Assembly (NCBI GenBank): GCA_014871385.1
Contig: CM026427.1
Location: 18,138,682-18,202,681, forward strand
Length of the DNA stretch: 64,000 nucleotides
Source of the DNA: Ceratodon purpureus
Lineage: Eukaryota; Streptophyta; Bryopsida; Pseudoditrichales; Ditrichaceae
Reading direction: 5' to 3'
Below the pieces are notes generated by a model. That model was given only the letters and a program-made list of their open reading frames with translations, was not told where the DNA came from and made no database searches. Positions 33,189-44,364 of this stretch are shown here, in pieces (positions within the stretch are counted from its first letter, which is position 1; each line of letters begins with the position of its first letter). The position numbers were made by a program, and so were the translations under genes.

Positions 33189-35651
33189 ATGGACAGAATC
33201 GCAAGTACCAGTGGGGGCCAAAAAGAAGACGCACCAGCGAACAGACCAGGGATAAAGGGGACCCTACACAACTACATCAGAACAACAGGAGCAGCAGAAG
33301 GGCAGGAGCAGATGGAGGTACAGCAGGAAGGGGAGGATGCACCGCCACCACCAACCCAGCAGACAGCAGAAGAAGAGCAGCAAACAGGACCAGAGGGGGA
33401 GGAAATACAGAGGACCGGGGGGAACACAAGAAGGAAGAAGACCCCGATTCTAGCTCGAGCCCCCAAGACAGTCACAGTGGAGAAGAAGAGGAGAAGGAAG
33501 ATCAATCTGACCTTCATTCCTATGGAGTTTTGGAAGGGCTGGCGGGAGTTGAAGGACGACATCTGGGCTGAAAAGGTAGGCTTGGGAGCGTTTTACGAGT
33601 ACACATGGCCAGCACCAAGAGAAGAATTGGTGGCGGATTTTGTGGAGGGTTTTCAGTACCTGAGGGGAGAGAAGGCCGACTACAACACACCAATCAGGGC
33701 GACGGTCAGGGGGGTACCAATCGAGATCACGGCATGGACAATAGCACAGGCATTAGGGATAGAGGGCAGCAAGACATCTAAAGTACCGAAGGCAAGTGGA
33801 GACTTGGACCCGAGGTACATGAAGATGTTTGGCTTGACTAAAGCAGACCACAAGACGGATGGGACCAGGGTCAGTGGGTTCGATGAGCCGTATCAGGATA
33901 GAGTCAAGGCCCTGGTAGAGGTAATGTGTGTGAAGAAGAAGTCATTATACGCCAGCAACGAGCTGATGGAGAACATGTACCAAGCCGTGAAGAGGGGGGA
34001 ACACAACTGGGCTCCGTTGATCTTATCCAGCCTGAGGAGGATGCTGATCAGGGTGCACACCAGTGAGACCCGTTAGATTAAAGGAGCGGAACTTATAGAC
34101 GCCCTTTTGAAGAACTGGTTTTCGGATAATGAGCAGTACATGGAGCCGCCCCCAGCCCAGGTCAGTGAAGATGAGAAGGACGATAGTGAGGGGGAACCTG
34201 ATCGGACACCAGTAAGGGCAGAAGGAGATCTACCGCCAGACGTGACCAGTGGGGGGGGGTCTAAGGGAGCACGAGAGCAGATCATCAGCAAGGAGGCCGG
34301 GAAACTAGGAGCTGAGACGGAGCACCAGTCATCCTCCTCTTCTGGTAAGCAGAAACTCGTGACCGGGAAAAAGAGAGGAAAGCAACCCCAAACACCAAGA
34401 GGACAGGGAGCCACACTGAAAAGACTCCGGAGACAGGAGAACCGGCCCAAGTACAAAGACTGCTCATCGGAATCTTTAGATTCCAAGGAGGCCGAGGAGG
34501 TAGAGAGAGGGGCAATCAACTCGGGCGACAGGAGGACACCAGTCACTTGGACCAAGAAGAAGACTAAGCGGGAGAAGCAGGTACAACCGGGAGACACTCC
34601 AGTAGAGGTGTCCAGAACTCTGCTGACACTAAGAACGACACAGCAGCCGGAAGGTCGGCAATCTTCACCTACCAGAATGGAGCAGCCAGCACGAGAACAG
34701 GAGCAGAAGACTCTAAGGGCAGCACTGACTCAGACGGACCAGCAAGAGGATACCGTTGAGATACTGGTCCCCCGTAATCTTGGAAGAACCTTCGGGCCGA
34801 CTAGGAAGGAGACCAAAGGGATAGCCGGAGAGTTGGGGCATATTATGGAGCAGTTGCAGAAAGTTGTGGCCCAGACAGCCCGCATCAGGCAGCAGCAAGA
34901 GGACCAGGAGGAACGACAACCGTCATACGAGACATTGCTGGTCGTTAATCAGGAGCTGGAGGGGAAGGTAAACGGTTTAGAGGAGTGCTTGCGTGCTACA
35001 GCCCAGGAGCTCTCTGCACTCAAGGCCGTATTGGCAGATACAGAAGGACAGTTAACCGCCCTCATCAGTGAACAGCATAAGGCAAGAACCGCATGGGCAG
35101 TTGGAGAGAGAGAGTTAGAGGAGGTCAAGAAGCGCCGAATCGAGTTGGAGATATCCACCAGCACTCGACTTCGGGCCTTCGATCAGCTGGCCCTAGAAAA
35201 CCAGGAGATGAAGCGCCAACTGGAGGTGGCTAACAGCAGTGCAACACCCGCCAATAAGGGGCTTCAGCGGCATATCCTGGCTACTACCAAGAAGCATGTG
35301 GGGGAAGAGATCAGAGCCTACAACGAGGATCAGGAGCGCCAAAACAGGTATTTGCTTAGGTTTGCTGAAGCTTATCCTGCTTTTGTATACTGGTCTGACG
35401 AGGAGCAGGGAGTTATGGAGGAAGAAGGGGGTCAGCAAGGAGGCGAAGTGGAGGAGCCAGGACCAGGGTCAACGCAATTGGGACCAGATCTACCGTCTAC
35501 CCCAGCAGCCCTTGGACCAGTTCCAACACCAGTCCCAGCAGGACCAGTTGCGACTCGAACCTTGCCTGGGCCAGTAGCGGTCCCCGAGCTCAAGACAACA
35601 TCAGGAGGGCAGGACCAAGACGCCATGAAGATAGTGCACACTAGTGGCTAG
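33189..35651 (+). pseudogene. Gy1 extra ORF downstream of integrase, Transposase_32-like, one in-frame stop
   Basis: ATG 33189; the frame runs to 35651 and is interrupted only by TAG at 34074-34076. Residues about 110-290 contain ELVADFVEGFQYL and TVRGVPIEITAWTIAQALGI. These resemble the 'putative plant transposon protein' family (Transposase_32) found with plant gypsy elements. A long acidic/Ser/Lys-rich middle part follows, then a coiled coil (about 34850-35230) and a Pro-rich end. Its place after integrase is where Athila/Tat-type elements carry an additional ORF. I see no membrane segment or signal peptide, so nothing supports an envelope function. Role unknown. Confidence 0.65.
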
Positions 35652-35798
35652 GAGTAGATTATAGAAAGATAGCTGGTAGGACCAGTAGAAGGACCCTTTC
35701 TTAAAAATTATTTTTTATTCCCTTTTTAATTTTTGGTTAACTACATAAAACTAGGAACCAGAGCATCTGAGGGCAGATGCAGACTAAAAGGGGGATAA
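35652..35798 (+). other. Gy1 3' leader with polypurine tract
   Basis: Ends in AAAAGGGGGATAA directly before the 3' LTR (polypurine tract 35786-35796), the usual plus-strand primer. Confidence 0.8.
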
Positions 35799-36407
35799 TG
35801 TTAAAGGGATTTTTTGCCTTTTTACTAGAGCAGTACTGTAGGAGCAGGCACAGTAAAACTGCTTGGAGCAGTAACTAGTTAGTTACTGTCCATTTACTAG
35901 TCCCTGCATTTTTGGATGAAGTTTTGACAGTCGGATGTAATTCTGAACTGGATGAAAAATGGACATAGGAGGATGACGGCTAGGGTTTGGGGGGTAGTGA
36001 GGAGTGAGGGCATGGCGGCTCTCACTCTCTCTCACCCTCTCTCAACCTCTTGTGTTTTCAGAGGTATGGTTAGGAGTTAGGAGGGGTTAAGAGGTAGGAG
36101 AGGAGGATATACTGCTGTAGATCAGAGTTATGGGCAGTATGGTTGTACTTGGCTGAGAAGTAATGAGTAAAGACATGGCCTTTACAGAGCTGAGTTGAGT
36201 ATTGAATGTTAGGGTTAGGGAGAATTGAATGAGGATGCTTTGCATTGATGATCAGATCAGGAGCAAGGAGCAGGATTCTGGTGTTAGCAGGATCATGTAG
36301 TAGTAGTAAGAAGAAGAAGGGTCAGTACTACATTTCTTTTCAGATTCCATTTGACTTAGTAGAAGTAACCAAGCTTTTTAAGGGTGAAGCTTAATCACCC
36401 TTTAACA
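35799..36407 (+). repeat. Gy1 3' LTR
   Basis: 609 bp, TGTTAAAGGG to CCCTTTAACA; differs from the 5' LTR only at 35836 as far as I can see. Confidence 0.95.
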
Positions 36408-36412
36408 GATCC
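36408..36412. repeat. Target-site duplication of Gy1, right copy (GATCC)
   Basis: Same five bases as 12407-12411. Confidence 0.9.
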
Positions 36413-37032
36413 TTCGTCACCCTGTAGTCCTCCTCCTCCTTGTCCATCAGCAAGCCACCTGCATGGTAGAGATGGTAAAGGAAAGGGGTAATCGGAGTTG
36501 GCTTCTTTCCGACTCCGGCCAGCAACTTCTGCGCTGTATCCGATACGAGTTGGGCCCAGTTTACGGGACGCTCACCCGTATAGGCTCCAAAGATAGTGTT
36601 CCCAACCGTGATGGTGACTTGCTCTGGTTTCAACGGATATAGAATCGGAACGAGGAAGGCTAAGACATATCTCTCTCTCCGATTCTTGCACGCGTCTACC
36701 ACATATCCATTGTTCTTATGGATCTTTCTTTGGAACCTATCGTGCACGTACTTATCTCCAACCGTATCCCAACCGTATCCCTCCTGAACGAAATCGTAAG
36801 TGGCCGCCCACATTTCCGCGGTCCACTGAGTTGGATGACTTTGGATCAAATTATCCCATCTATTATCTAGCGCGTCTACAATTTATCTCACCATCTCCTC
36901 ATCTCTTAGCAACCAGGGTTGTGAGAGCAAACTCTGGCACCTCATCCAAGTGAGATCCTCTACCTGTTCCTTTATCTCACTATCGGTCCTCGATACTGCG
37001 GGGCTAAGAACTTTAAGTTGAATTGGCGCCAT
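36408..37032 (-). pseudogene. Family-G ORF1 copy B, N-terminal part (split by Gy1)
   Basis: ATG 37032-37030 overlaps the putative primer site just after LTR copy B. The frame matches copy A from the first residues and keeps the LAFLVPILYPLKPEQVTITV core and the GAYTGERPVNWA motif. A TAA at 36885-36883 interrupts it near codon 50. At 36408 the frame enters the Gy1 target site and resumes at 12411. Broken three times: TAA, the Gy1 insertion, and LTR copy A. Confidence 0.75.
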
Positions 37033-37566
37033 TGCTACGTCTCACTCCTCTCCCTTTAGGAGCCGACAACAAGAAACCCGGCAATCCAACAGCCAGTGAA
37101 TCGGAAAAGACAAAAACACCTTACCACTCTTTCACTCTCTACTCACAGTCTGCAAAAAAGAACTCCAAACCCTAACACTCTAGCATATATACTCAGAGAA
37201 TCATTAACGCCAAGGCGGCATGTAATTGCAGCCGCTACCATACCGGACCAAGCGTTATCCGATCATGGTGACCCCCGCGTCGAATCGGATCCTACACGCG
37301 ATTACGGTAACGGTCAACTCTCTGAACATTCCCTCGATCCGAGTTCTCCATCCGAGTTTTTGCTTCCGAGTTCCAAGATGTGGATCCGAGAACACCGCTT
37401 GTATTAAGTGATTTAAGGATCCTGGAGCATCCGGTTCTGACTAACTCTTAATACGGATAGTGTCCAGCTTATTTTTACCTAATTAACCAAAAAAAATGAA
37501 AAATTAATTGAATCCTAACTTCGGTTGGGGATTATCCAGTTTATTCTGAGTTTCTCGGATCCCACA
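37033..37566 (-). mobile_element. Family-G LTR copy B
   Basis: 534 bp on the minus strand, TGTGGGATCC to GTAGCA. It is preceded by a polypurine-like GAAAATGGGG tract with TAA before the LTR (37567-37580), and followed by A and TGGCGCC, a primer-site-like start. So it can serve as 3' LTR of the integrase fragment upstream and as 5' LTR of ORF1 copy B, as in a tandem formed by LTR recombination. TATA box near 37184-37193; AAACCCTAA close by. Confidence 0.7.
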
Positions 37567-38485
37567 TTACCCCATTTTCAAATGTGAGAGTCCTCGCGAA
37601 CACTGTTCTTCTTCATCTTCCCCTTCCGGGCTCTTGCTGTCTTCCGGGTCTGTGAAAGCTTCAGGGTTGTAGTTTTTCACCCGGGAATCTGGGATCCATT
37701 CACTCGGGTTACTAACCAATTCCCTTGCACACCTTCTAACTGCAGTGACCCATTCTGGAATATCTACGTTACCGGATAAGGTCCCATCCATCTTGTGTAT
37801 AGCTTTCCCGGAAACTTTGATGTTGATTGTCGTATAGGAGTTCCATGCCCCCTTCTTCTACTTTGTTGTCCTTGGGAATCTTCTTATCATAGATCTCCTT
37901 CCGCTTCGCTTGGATATCAACGGCTTGCTGGAGCGCTTCCCTCATGATTTTGTCAAGATCTTGAAGGGCGATCATCCGGTATCCCTGATCTTCGATCCGA
38001 GTCTCGTTCCGTGCACCCATAACTCGTAACGTCGACACCTCCACCTCCACCTCCACCTCCACTCCGGATTGCCCAAAGACTAGGAAGAATGGACTCTTAC
38101 CCATGGTCTTTTTCTCGCTAGTGTTGTAGGCGTGAACTGCCGAGGGTAGCTTCCGATCCCAATCCGTCTTGTGAGCAGAGACCATCTTGTTCAGAATTTT
38201 TCCGACAATACCGTGGGCTTGTTCCGTCAATCCATTCGCTTTTGGATTGTAAGGGGTCGTCTTCCGATGTTTGATGAGATATCTTTCCGTGATATTGATG
38301 ATGTCATTCAGGAAATGTTTACGCCGGTCACTTACCAGTTCTAATGGATGTCCAAACCTCATCATTATCTCTTCAAGCAGGGAGGTGGCCGCGGCTGTTG
38401 CGTCATTCTTAACAGTCGCTCGGGCTTCCACCCATCTCGTAGCGTAATCGGTGGCAAGGATGATGTATCTCCTTTTCCGGGCTGT
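37567..38485 (-). pseudogene. Ty3/gypsy integrase fragment (family G), frameshifted
   Basis: The minus-strand frame contains ATDYATRWVEARA (first Asp), LVSDRRKHF (second Asp) and NPKANGLTE (Glu), then a spacer and LLYDNQHQSF. Near 37830 the expected continuation (KLYTRW..GPYP) moves to another frame, and the rest to 37567 is in a third, so it is decayed. Its upstream end at about 38485 is fused to a hAT fragment. Protease, reverse transcriptase and RNase H are missing. An unusual stretch of alternating Val/Glu is coded by a GGAGGT microsatellite near 38035-38060. Confidence 0.8.
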
Positions 38486-39666
38486 GCAAACCTAGTCTGA
38501 CCAGGCATCAGCAAGCTAAGTTTTGCCTCGTGCTTTTGAAATACCGAGAGTGGCATTTGCCTTATCTTTATGAACTTAACCAAGTTCTTGGCCCAATCTA
38601 GGAGCTCCTTGACCCACTTCAACTTACTCCAGTCCTCCAGCAAAAGGTCCATCGCATGGGCAGCACATCCCTGGACGAATATGGATGGATAGAGTGCTTG
38701 GACCAACTTGCCGGCATTATGCATCACTGGAGCATTATCATAGCATACTTGAATGATGTTCTGTTCTCCAACTTGTTGGATAAACTTCTCAATGACGGTC
38801 GCTACGTAGACGGCATCCTTCTCTTTCCCACTTGTGTCAACGGCTCCCAAGAATAGCTCACCGGCAGGAGATACCAGCATTGCATTTATTAGAGAGCGAC
38901 TGCTTACAGAAGTCCATCCATCGAGGGCCAACGTTCCCTCGTACTTCCTAACACTGGAAAAAATCCTATCATTCAAGGAAGTCTCCAAATCAGTCCTTGC
39001 TTGGGTTAGTAAATTTGTTCGGAGATGGTGGAAAGATGGAGGTGTGTATGATCTCTTCATGTTGGACGTCTTCAACACCGCGTCCTTGAAAGAGGCACTC
39101 TGAGCCACGTTAAACGGGATACTATTCCTGTAAAAATGCGTGGCCCAAGCTTTGTCGCATTCCTGCCTCTGAGTCTCTTCAAAGCCCTCTTGAAGGGTAG
39201 ATTGCCTCTTTGCCTTCAATTGAGGAAACTGTCCACTACCTTCTCCCGGAAGAGTGGAAATGGAAGGTACACCCTCATCCAATAAGACGGGTTCATTCTT
39301 TGGAGTTGAAACCCTAGATCCAGCGCATGAGTCCACATCCATGGGAGTGTTCACTGTCGGGGATATATTGCCACGAGTCACGAGGGAAGTACTCTGCTCC
39401 GACATGAATATTCTGGAGTCGTTGGGGAATTTTCCACGGCAATTCTTGAACAAGGACTGTGTAGTGGGTGACAAATTAGTGCAACGACCTACACCACTAG
39501 TCCGTACCCCTACAACTTTGTCATAGAGCAAATGACTGAGCATCCGCTCAATCCTCTTTGCGCAAGTGTTCTTGCATAGCATACACTGAACCATATCAGT
39601 CTTCTTCTTCTCCGCATCGATCACATGAACTCCGGTATACCATGGTAAGTAACTTCTAGACGCCAT
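38486..39666 (-). pseudogene. hAT-type transposase fragment, C-terminus missing
   Basis: ATG 39666. A BED-type zinc finger near the N-terminus (MVQCMLCKNT ... SHLL) is followed by a Ser/Thr-rich part. The DUF659-like start of the RNase H-like core follows (LALDGWTSVSSRSLINAML, then VCYDNAPVMHNAGKLVQ) and GCAAHAMDLLLEDW. The protein ends within PGQTRFA, where the sequence changes to gypsy integrase. The catalytic Glu region and the hAT dimerisation domain are absent. A longer minus frame runs on into the integrase but in the wrong phase. Confidence 0.8.
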
Positions 39667-39899
39667 TGCTGCACTTGATAGATCACCCGGAAAAACTTCA
39701 AAAAATCGGGGTAACAAGTCCTCAAGAGAACTAGAGCCTCCAAAGAAGCTCCAATTCAACACACTTCTGAACGCCGACGTTCACCATGCAACAGATACAC
39801 ACGTATATTAGTGCAACTAGTAGCACATGGAGTACAATTCAGAAGTGTAATGCCAACTTCCAGGAGGGGTCTTTTATACTCGTCCCAAGAAATGGCAGG

Positions 39900-39995
39900 G
39901 GGTAAGCCCTAAAAATCAAGGGAGGACGGCCGTCGCGGCCGTAAGTCAAGCGGAGGGCCGTCGGATCATGGGTTGTCACGGCCGTCGCCACCGAC

Positions 39996-40026
<31 letters not shown>

Positions 40027-40300
40027 CGCGGCCGCAGCAAGCCTCCCCTCCGCGGCGGCGACAAGGGGCCGTCGCCGAGGACGCCCCCCCCCCCCCACCG
40101 CGGCGACGGTAAGGGGACGTTGCCGGGGACGGCCCCCCCCTCCGCAGCGACGGCCGCTCCCTCCCCCTCGTTCAAGATCTGGTTTCACCTTGAGGTGAAA
40201 TCTGTTCGGGTGATTTTCTTCTCCTAAGTCACAGGACGTCCTGGGGCGCTGGCGGACGTCCCGCAATCCCGAGAGTCCCGGACGTCCGTGACAGCCTTGG
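39900..40300. repeat. GC-rich low-complexity block with C29 run
   Basis: Repeated CCGTCG/GGCCGTCG words and three C runs: 39997-40025 (29 C), 40084-40096 (13 C) and 40133-40140 (8 C). From 40232 to 40295 GGACGTCC recurs three times within a loose inverted arrangement (TCACAGGACGTCC ... GGACGTCCGTGA). The Pro-rich or Gly-rich frames here are composition artefacts. Confidence 0.8.
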
Positions 40301-41434
40301 TTAGGTCCTTAAGTACTTCTTTAGTTGTTTCACAAATTCTTCAACTTTGATTTGAAACTTTTCCTTTGATCTCTTATTTCTTGATTGTGGTCTTTAGTTG
40401 TCTTCATTGTCTCGTACATTGAATTCGATGTACGTCTTCTTGATGTCATTCTTGTTAAAACACCATATTCGTTATTTTGGGAGATTTATCATCTCCCAAA
40501 ATAATGCATTAGGTCTGGTCGAGTTAAAATGGGCACAATGGTCCCATACTTGGCAAGGAAAAGCTTATAAGCAATTTTCATTAATTTGGGACATGATCAC
40601 ACAGTACTAATGGGAAATGAAAGAAGGTAGTGGTTTACTAGAAATACTTGAAAAAATACAAGGTAGGTCGAACCACCCTAAATGAACATCAAACAAATAA
40701 CAAGAAATGGATACAACGGATATGCTGGGAAATCTTATATTATATATATGTGTGGAAATACAAATTAGGTCGACACTCCTTAAATGTTGAATCCGTGACA
40801 GGCTCTTTCAGACCTGTACAAACAATCAAGTTGCTCGACTAACATAGCTGCCTACAGTTTCCGGAGTATGATATGCAATCCAAGAACATACGGACTTCAT
40901 AATAGTCCCATGCCAACAAATGTATGTTATCGGCTCTACTTCAGAGATCCAAACTAGGAACTTCAACGGTAGATGTCGTTTAGGTCGCCTCGACCTAAAT
41001 GGCTGTTATGTGGCAGTACATATGATGTAGAATCAACGCTTTAGGGTACTAAGTAAAAATCTAGAGTAAGAACTATAGGTGACCTGTTGGTATCCCGCAC
41101 TCGTAAAGTACGAACTTCATTGAACGCCAAATGCAGTTTAGGTCGCCTTGACCTAAACTGCGGTCTATAATGTGGTACACATGATAAATAAGGAATGGAC
41201 AGAAACACTTAAGTAGTGTTCCCTCCAATTAAATATATGTAATTAGCTAGTATTCAAAACATAAATACGCTAGAACTAATACGCTATAACTGATTAGGTC
41301 GACTCGAGCTAAACATCTACCTTTGTCTTGAAAACAGAAGGGACGAACGGTATTCAGTTCAGTCGTCTTCAAACGAATATAAGGGATCTGACTAAATTCA
41401 GAACTTCAAGACCACCAACTTCAAAGCTACATGT
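40301..41434. other. Non-coding region with degenerate TTAGGTCG palindromes
   Basis: No supported gene. Variants of the 44.4-kb palindrome occur near 40663, 40763, 40979-40999 (TTTAGGTCGCCTCGACCTAAA-type), 41136-41158 and 41292-41313. The last already has the CTCGAGCTAAAC half. Spacing is irregular (about 100-220 bp). Confidence 0.5.
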
Positions 41435-44271
41435 TTATTCAGAATCCGGAAACACAAATCTCTCCAAGGAGGCCTTTATAATGTCTAGTTGTTTCAGTGG
41501 GATCTTCAGCGTTGGATCCTTGCCAACGCCCCGCTCGTTGACATTTTTTTTAACTTCGAATTTCCAAGCTGTTATGACTGCATCAGTACTCTGCCACGAC
41601 TCGGGTACATCCTTCTCAACTGTCCAACGAAGTCTCCCATCCACATCCCAGCCGGTATAGAATTTCAAAACATTTTCATCTCGGGAAATTGAGCGGTAGA
41701 ACTCTACTTGGAGCGTGTTCGGGAGGTCAGGGTTCGAATTAGGGTCAGTCAAGGCCCGCGCAAGCCAGAAAGGACGATCGTCTTCATCGCAGGGTCAAAG
41801 CGCCAAGAGGTACCCTGCAAAAAGGTCTCGCGCAACACGGAACAACGGTCCTGGGCGATCTCGTTTGTGACCAACAAAGTGATCATCCTCTGCGAACTCC
41901 TCGCGCAAAGTTTCATCTTCCTGAAACTCGTCTTCGACGGAGTGAGCGAGCCGCGTGGATGGCCAAAAACCATGCTCCAAGGCGGGGACAGCATCAAAGG
42001 GGATGGAAAGAGCCTCTTTAACATCGTTCCAATAGTATGAGAGTGGCTCATAGATTCTTCTGGACTCGACTGAATCCGAAGATAGCCTCTCCCAATGATC
42101 TACAAAACCCGACAAGCCCTTAATCACATCAGGCAGGTGCCGCATCTCGCAAGGCGCCACGGCACCAGGAACACCACGGGGCCATAAAGATCGACCTTCT
42201 GAATCCTCCTTCCACAACTTGATGCCACAACCATCTCCTTTTGGCAACCAGTCGTCGTCGTGACAGAAGATTTTATACTTCATGACTGGGCATCCTGAAG
42301 AATCTACATAGAATTTGAACTGATGAGCTTTAGTGTGACCCATTAACGTATCGTCGCCATCAAGCATCCACTCCGTGATGAATTTCTTGAAATCAGGGAC
42401 CTCCTGAATAAGATGCGGAATTGTTGGTACTGCTTCATGTTTCATGAAGGACTTCATGAGGAGAGGTACTGTGGGGAAGTCCTCCCTCCGCAAAGCCATG
42501 CTCCATCGCCCGAAAAGGGCATCAATATCATCATGAGTATGGCCGACCAGCATGAAGTTCACGTACACTTCGCGAAACACCCGCTTCTCAACTAATAGGG
42601 ACCAGAATGAAAATACAAACCTATTCTTGTTATCACTGACAGCGTTATCCATTTGGACGTTAAGAATGGGAGGCAAGGGTTTAGCAGCAACAGGAACCTC
42701 AGGAGGAGGGCCAAGAGGATCCAAACACATCTCTGAACCATGCAAAAGCGCAGCATACAATGGGTGGGAAGGATTCTCTTGAAAGAGTTCCCTAGAGGTG
42801 GATTTAGGGGGTGACTCAAGGTCCCGAAGGAGCTTCGCAAAGGATCCAACCCTATAATTAGCGTCGTGTGAGTAAATGTCAAGGCCATAATGGGCGTAAC
42901 GTTGGTCCACATGCCCATGAGCAAGCATTCCCGTGACAGCGAGAGGAAGCTTCATGAGACCGTCTAAGTGTTTGACCTTGTGGGATAACGCCGGCGACGC
43001 CGTCTTCGAATGGTCCATCTTGTCATGCATAATAGTAAGAACTTCATGCGGAGTAGCCTTCGACCTGAATCGATTTAGGTAGTAAAGTCCCTATGCGCCA
43101 TTGCAGAGTCATTGTGCAGCCTCATTTTCTTAGACCACAACAGGGACGCCTGAGATCCTGTAACCGTCAACTTCTTCTGGGACTGGAACTCATCACATTT
43201 TGAGCAACGAGCGAAGTTGTCTCCTGCCCGTTTGGCGTAATATTCTGGATAGCTAAGCCTCCTGATCTTGCTCAAGTTAGAAGCGGACATAGGAGGCAAT
43301 CCGCAGTCCGCTAAATGCTCATCGAGGATGGGAATCTGTTCCTTCCATTTGAAACTGGAAGGCAGAACTTTAGCTACAACTGTCTCCCCTGAAGGCAGAA
43401 CACGACTCTTGTGAGGCATGTGGTCGGCATGCCTGTCCAGGATGGCCCCTAGGACGGCAGTTGCTACCACTGTGTGATTTCGAGGTTTACGTAAACCAGT
43501 ATTACCGTGAAATTGGGCCTCGAAACCAGCAGCAGCATACTGGGCATTTCTATAGAATGTACTGGAGCTCACTCCCATAATCTTCATCCAGGCGAAGGGG
43601 CAAACATCTATGCCCTCCAGAGTCACTACACTCCTCCCCGCTGAATTCTTGTGGATCTGTCTATGCACGTCGAGTTTTATGTGGTTACGGAACTGCACTG
43701 TGGTCTTGTCGTACATACGCGACCGTAGACTAGAGATTTTATCTCTGGGATAGTGTTGGACGCATAGGTGAGCGCAGCACGTGTTTGCCGCTACAGAGTT
43801 GATAGATGGCTGGGTCATCAGAAACTCAGCGTGACGTGATATAGGAGGGGGGGTATTCCTAGAGGAGTTATCATACGATCGGGTACGATCTCCCAGGGAT
43901 CGGTTACGCTCCGCAAGCCAACGGTTATACACATCACGTTGACTATGGTGCTCTAGGCTAACTCCATCCAGATAGACGTGGCTGATAGGCCACGTTTTGA
44001 AGGAGTACCTCCAATCATCCTCTGACTCTTCTTCGACCAAAGAACGTGATACCTGGACGACGACAACGGAATCACCAAGGGGACCAACCGTGTCAGATAC
44101 CAAGCTGGACCGTGGGTTCCGGATCAAACCTTCTGCTAACGGGATATTGTCGTCACTATATATTGTTACAGTCTTCTTCTACCATTGTCTTGAGGGTACA
44201 ACCACGAAGTCTGGAAGGTCTGGGTTTACGGGCACTTCAACGGGTACCTCGTCATCTGAGACATAGTCCAT
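41435..44271 (-). pseudogene. DUF7869-like DDE transposase, decayed
   Basis: ATG 44271, right after an acceptor-like TTTCAG. One frame runs to 43080, shifts by one base at about 43080-43086, and continues to 41435. In-frame stops lie at 44181-44179 (TAG) and 41797-41795 (TGA). Motifs: CSKCDEFQ, then HDKMDHSKTA (first Asp candidate), NVQMDNAVSDNKNRF (second) and LVGHTHDDIDALFGRWS (third acidic site). These are hallmark segments of DUF7869-type proteins, widespread in mosses, charophytes and animals and probably transposases. The frameshift coincides with a palindromic stretch ACCTGAATCGATTTAGGT (43062-43079). Likely the former transposase of T-PAL. Confidence 0.7.
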
Positions 44272-44364
44272 TGTACCTGAAATGCAACAGACCCAATTCT
44301 GTTAGAACATATTATACTCCTTAAAGAGAATTAATCTCTAAATTTGAGAACTTATCCCAGGCGC

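Larger units (their letters stand above)
12412..36407 (+). mobile_element. Gy1, Ty3/gypsy LTR retrotransposon with nested DNA transposon
   Basis: Complete insertion of 23,996 bp bounded by 609-bp LTRs (12412-13020, 35799-36407) and by GATCC duplications. Without the nested 11.2-kb transposon (16673-27888) and one GTAC the element would be about 12.8 kb. Order: LTR, primer site, gag, protease, reverse transcriptase, RNase H, integrase, Gln-rich tail, extra ORF, polypurine tract, LTR. Removing the nest joins gag and pol in one frame. Only one LTR difference was seen (T at 12449, C at 35836), so the insertion is recent. It nonetheless has nonsense codons in the integrase zinc finger and in the extra ORF. 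It lies inside the copy B ORF1 of family G. Confidence 0.95.

Noticed and set aside
33189..35651. Envelope-like gene of an errantivirus-type element
   Set aside because: No signal peptide or transmembrane segment; a Transposase_32-like segment and coiled coil fit better.
39839..40266. Gly-rich and Pro-rich proteins around the poly-C run
   Set aside because: All frames are open simply because of homopolymer and CCG-rich sequence.
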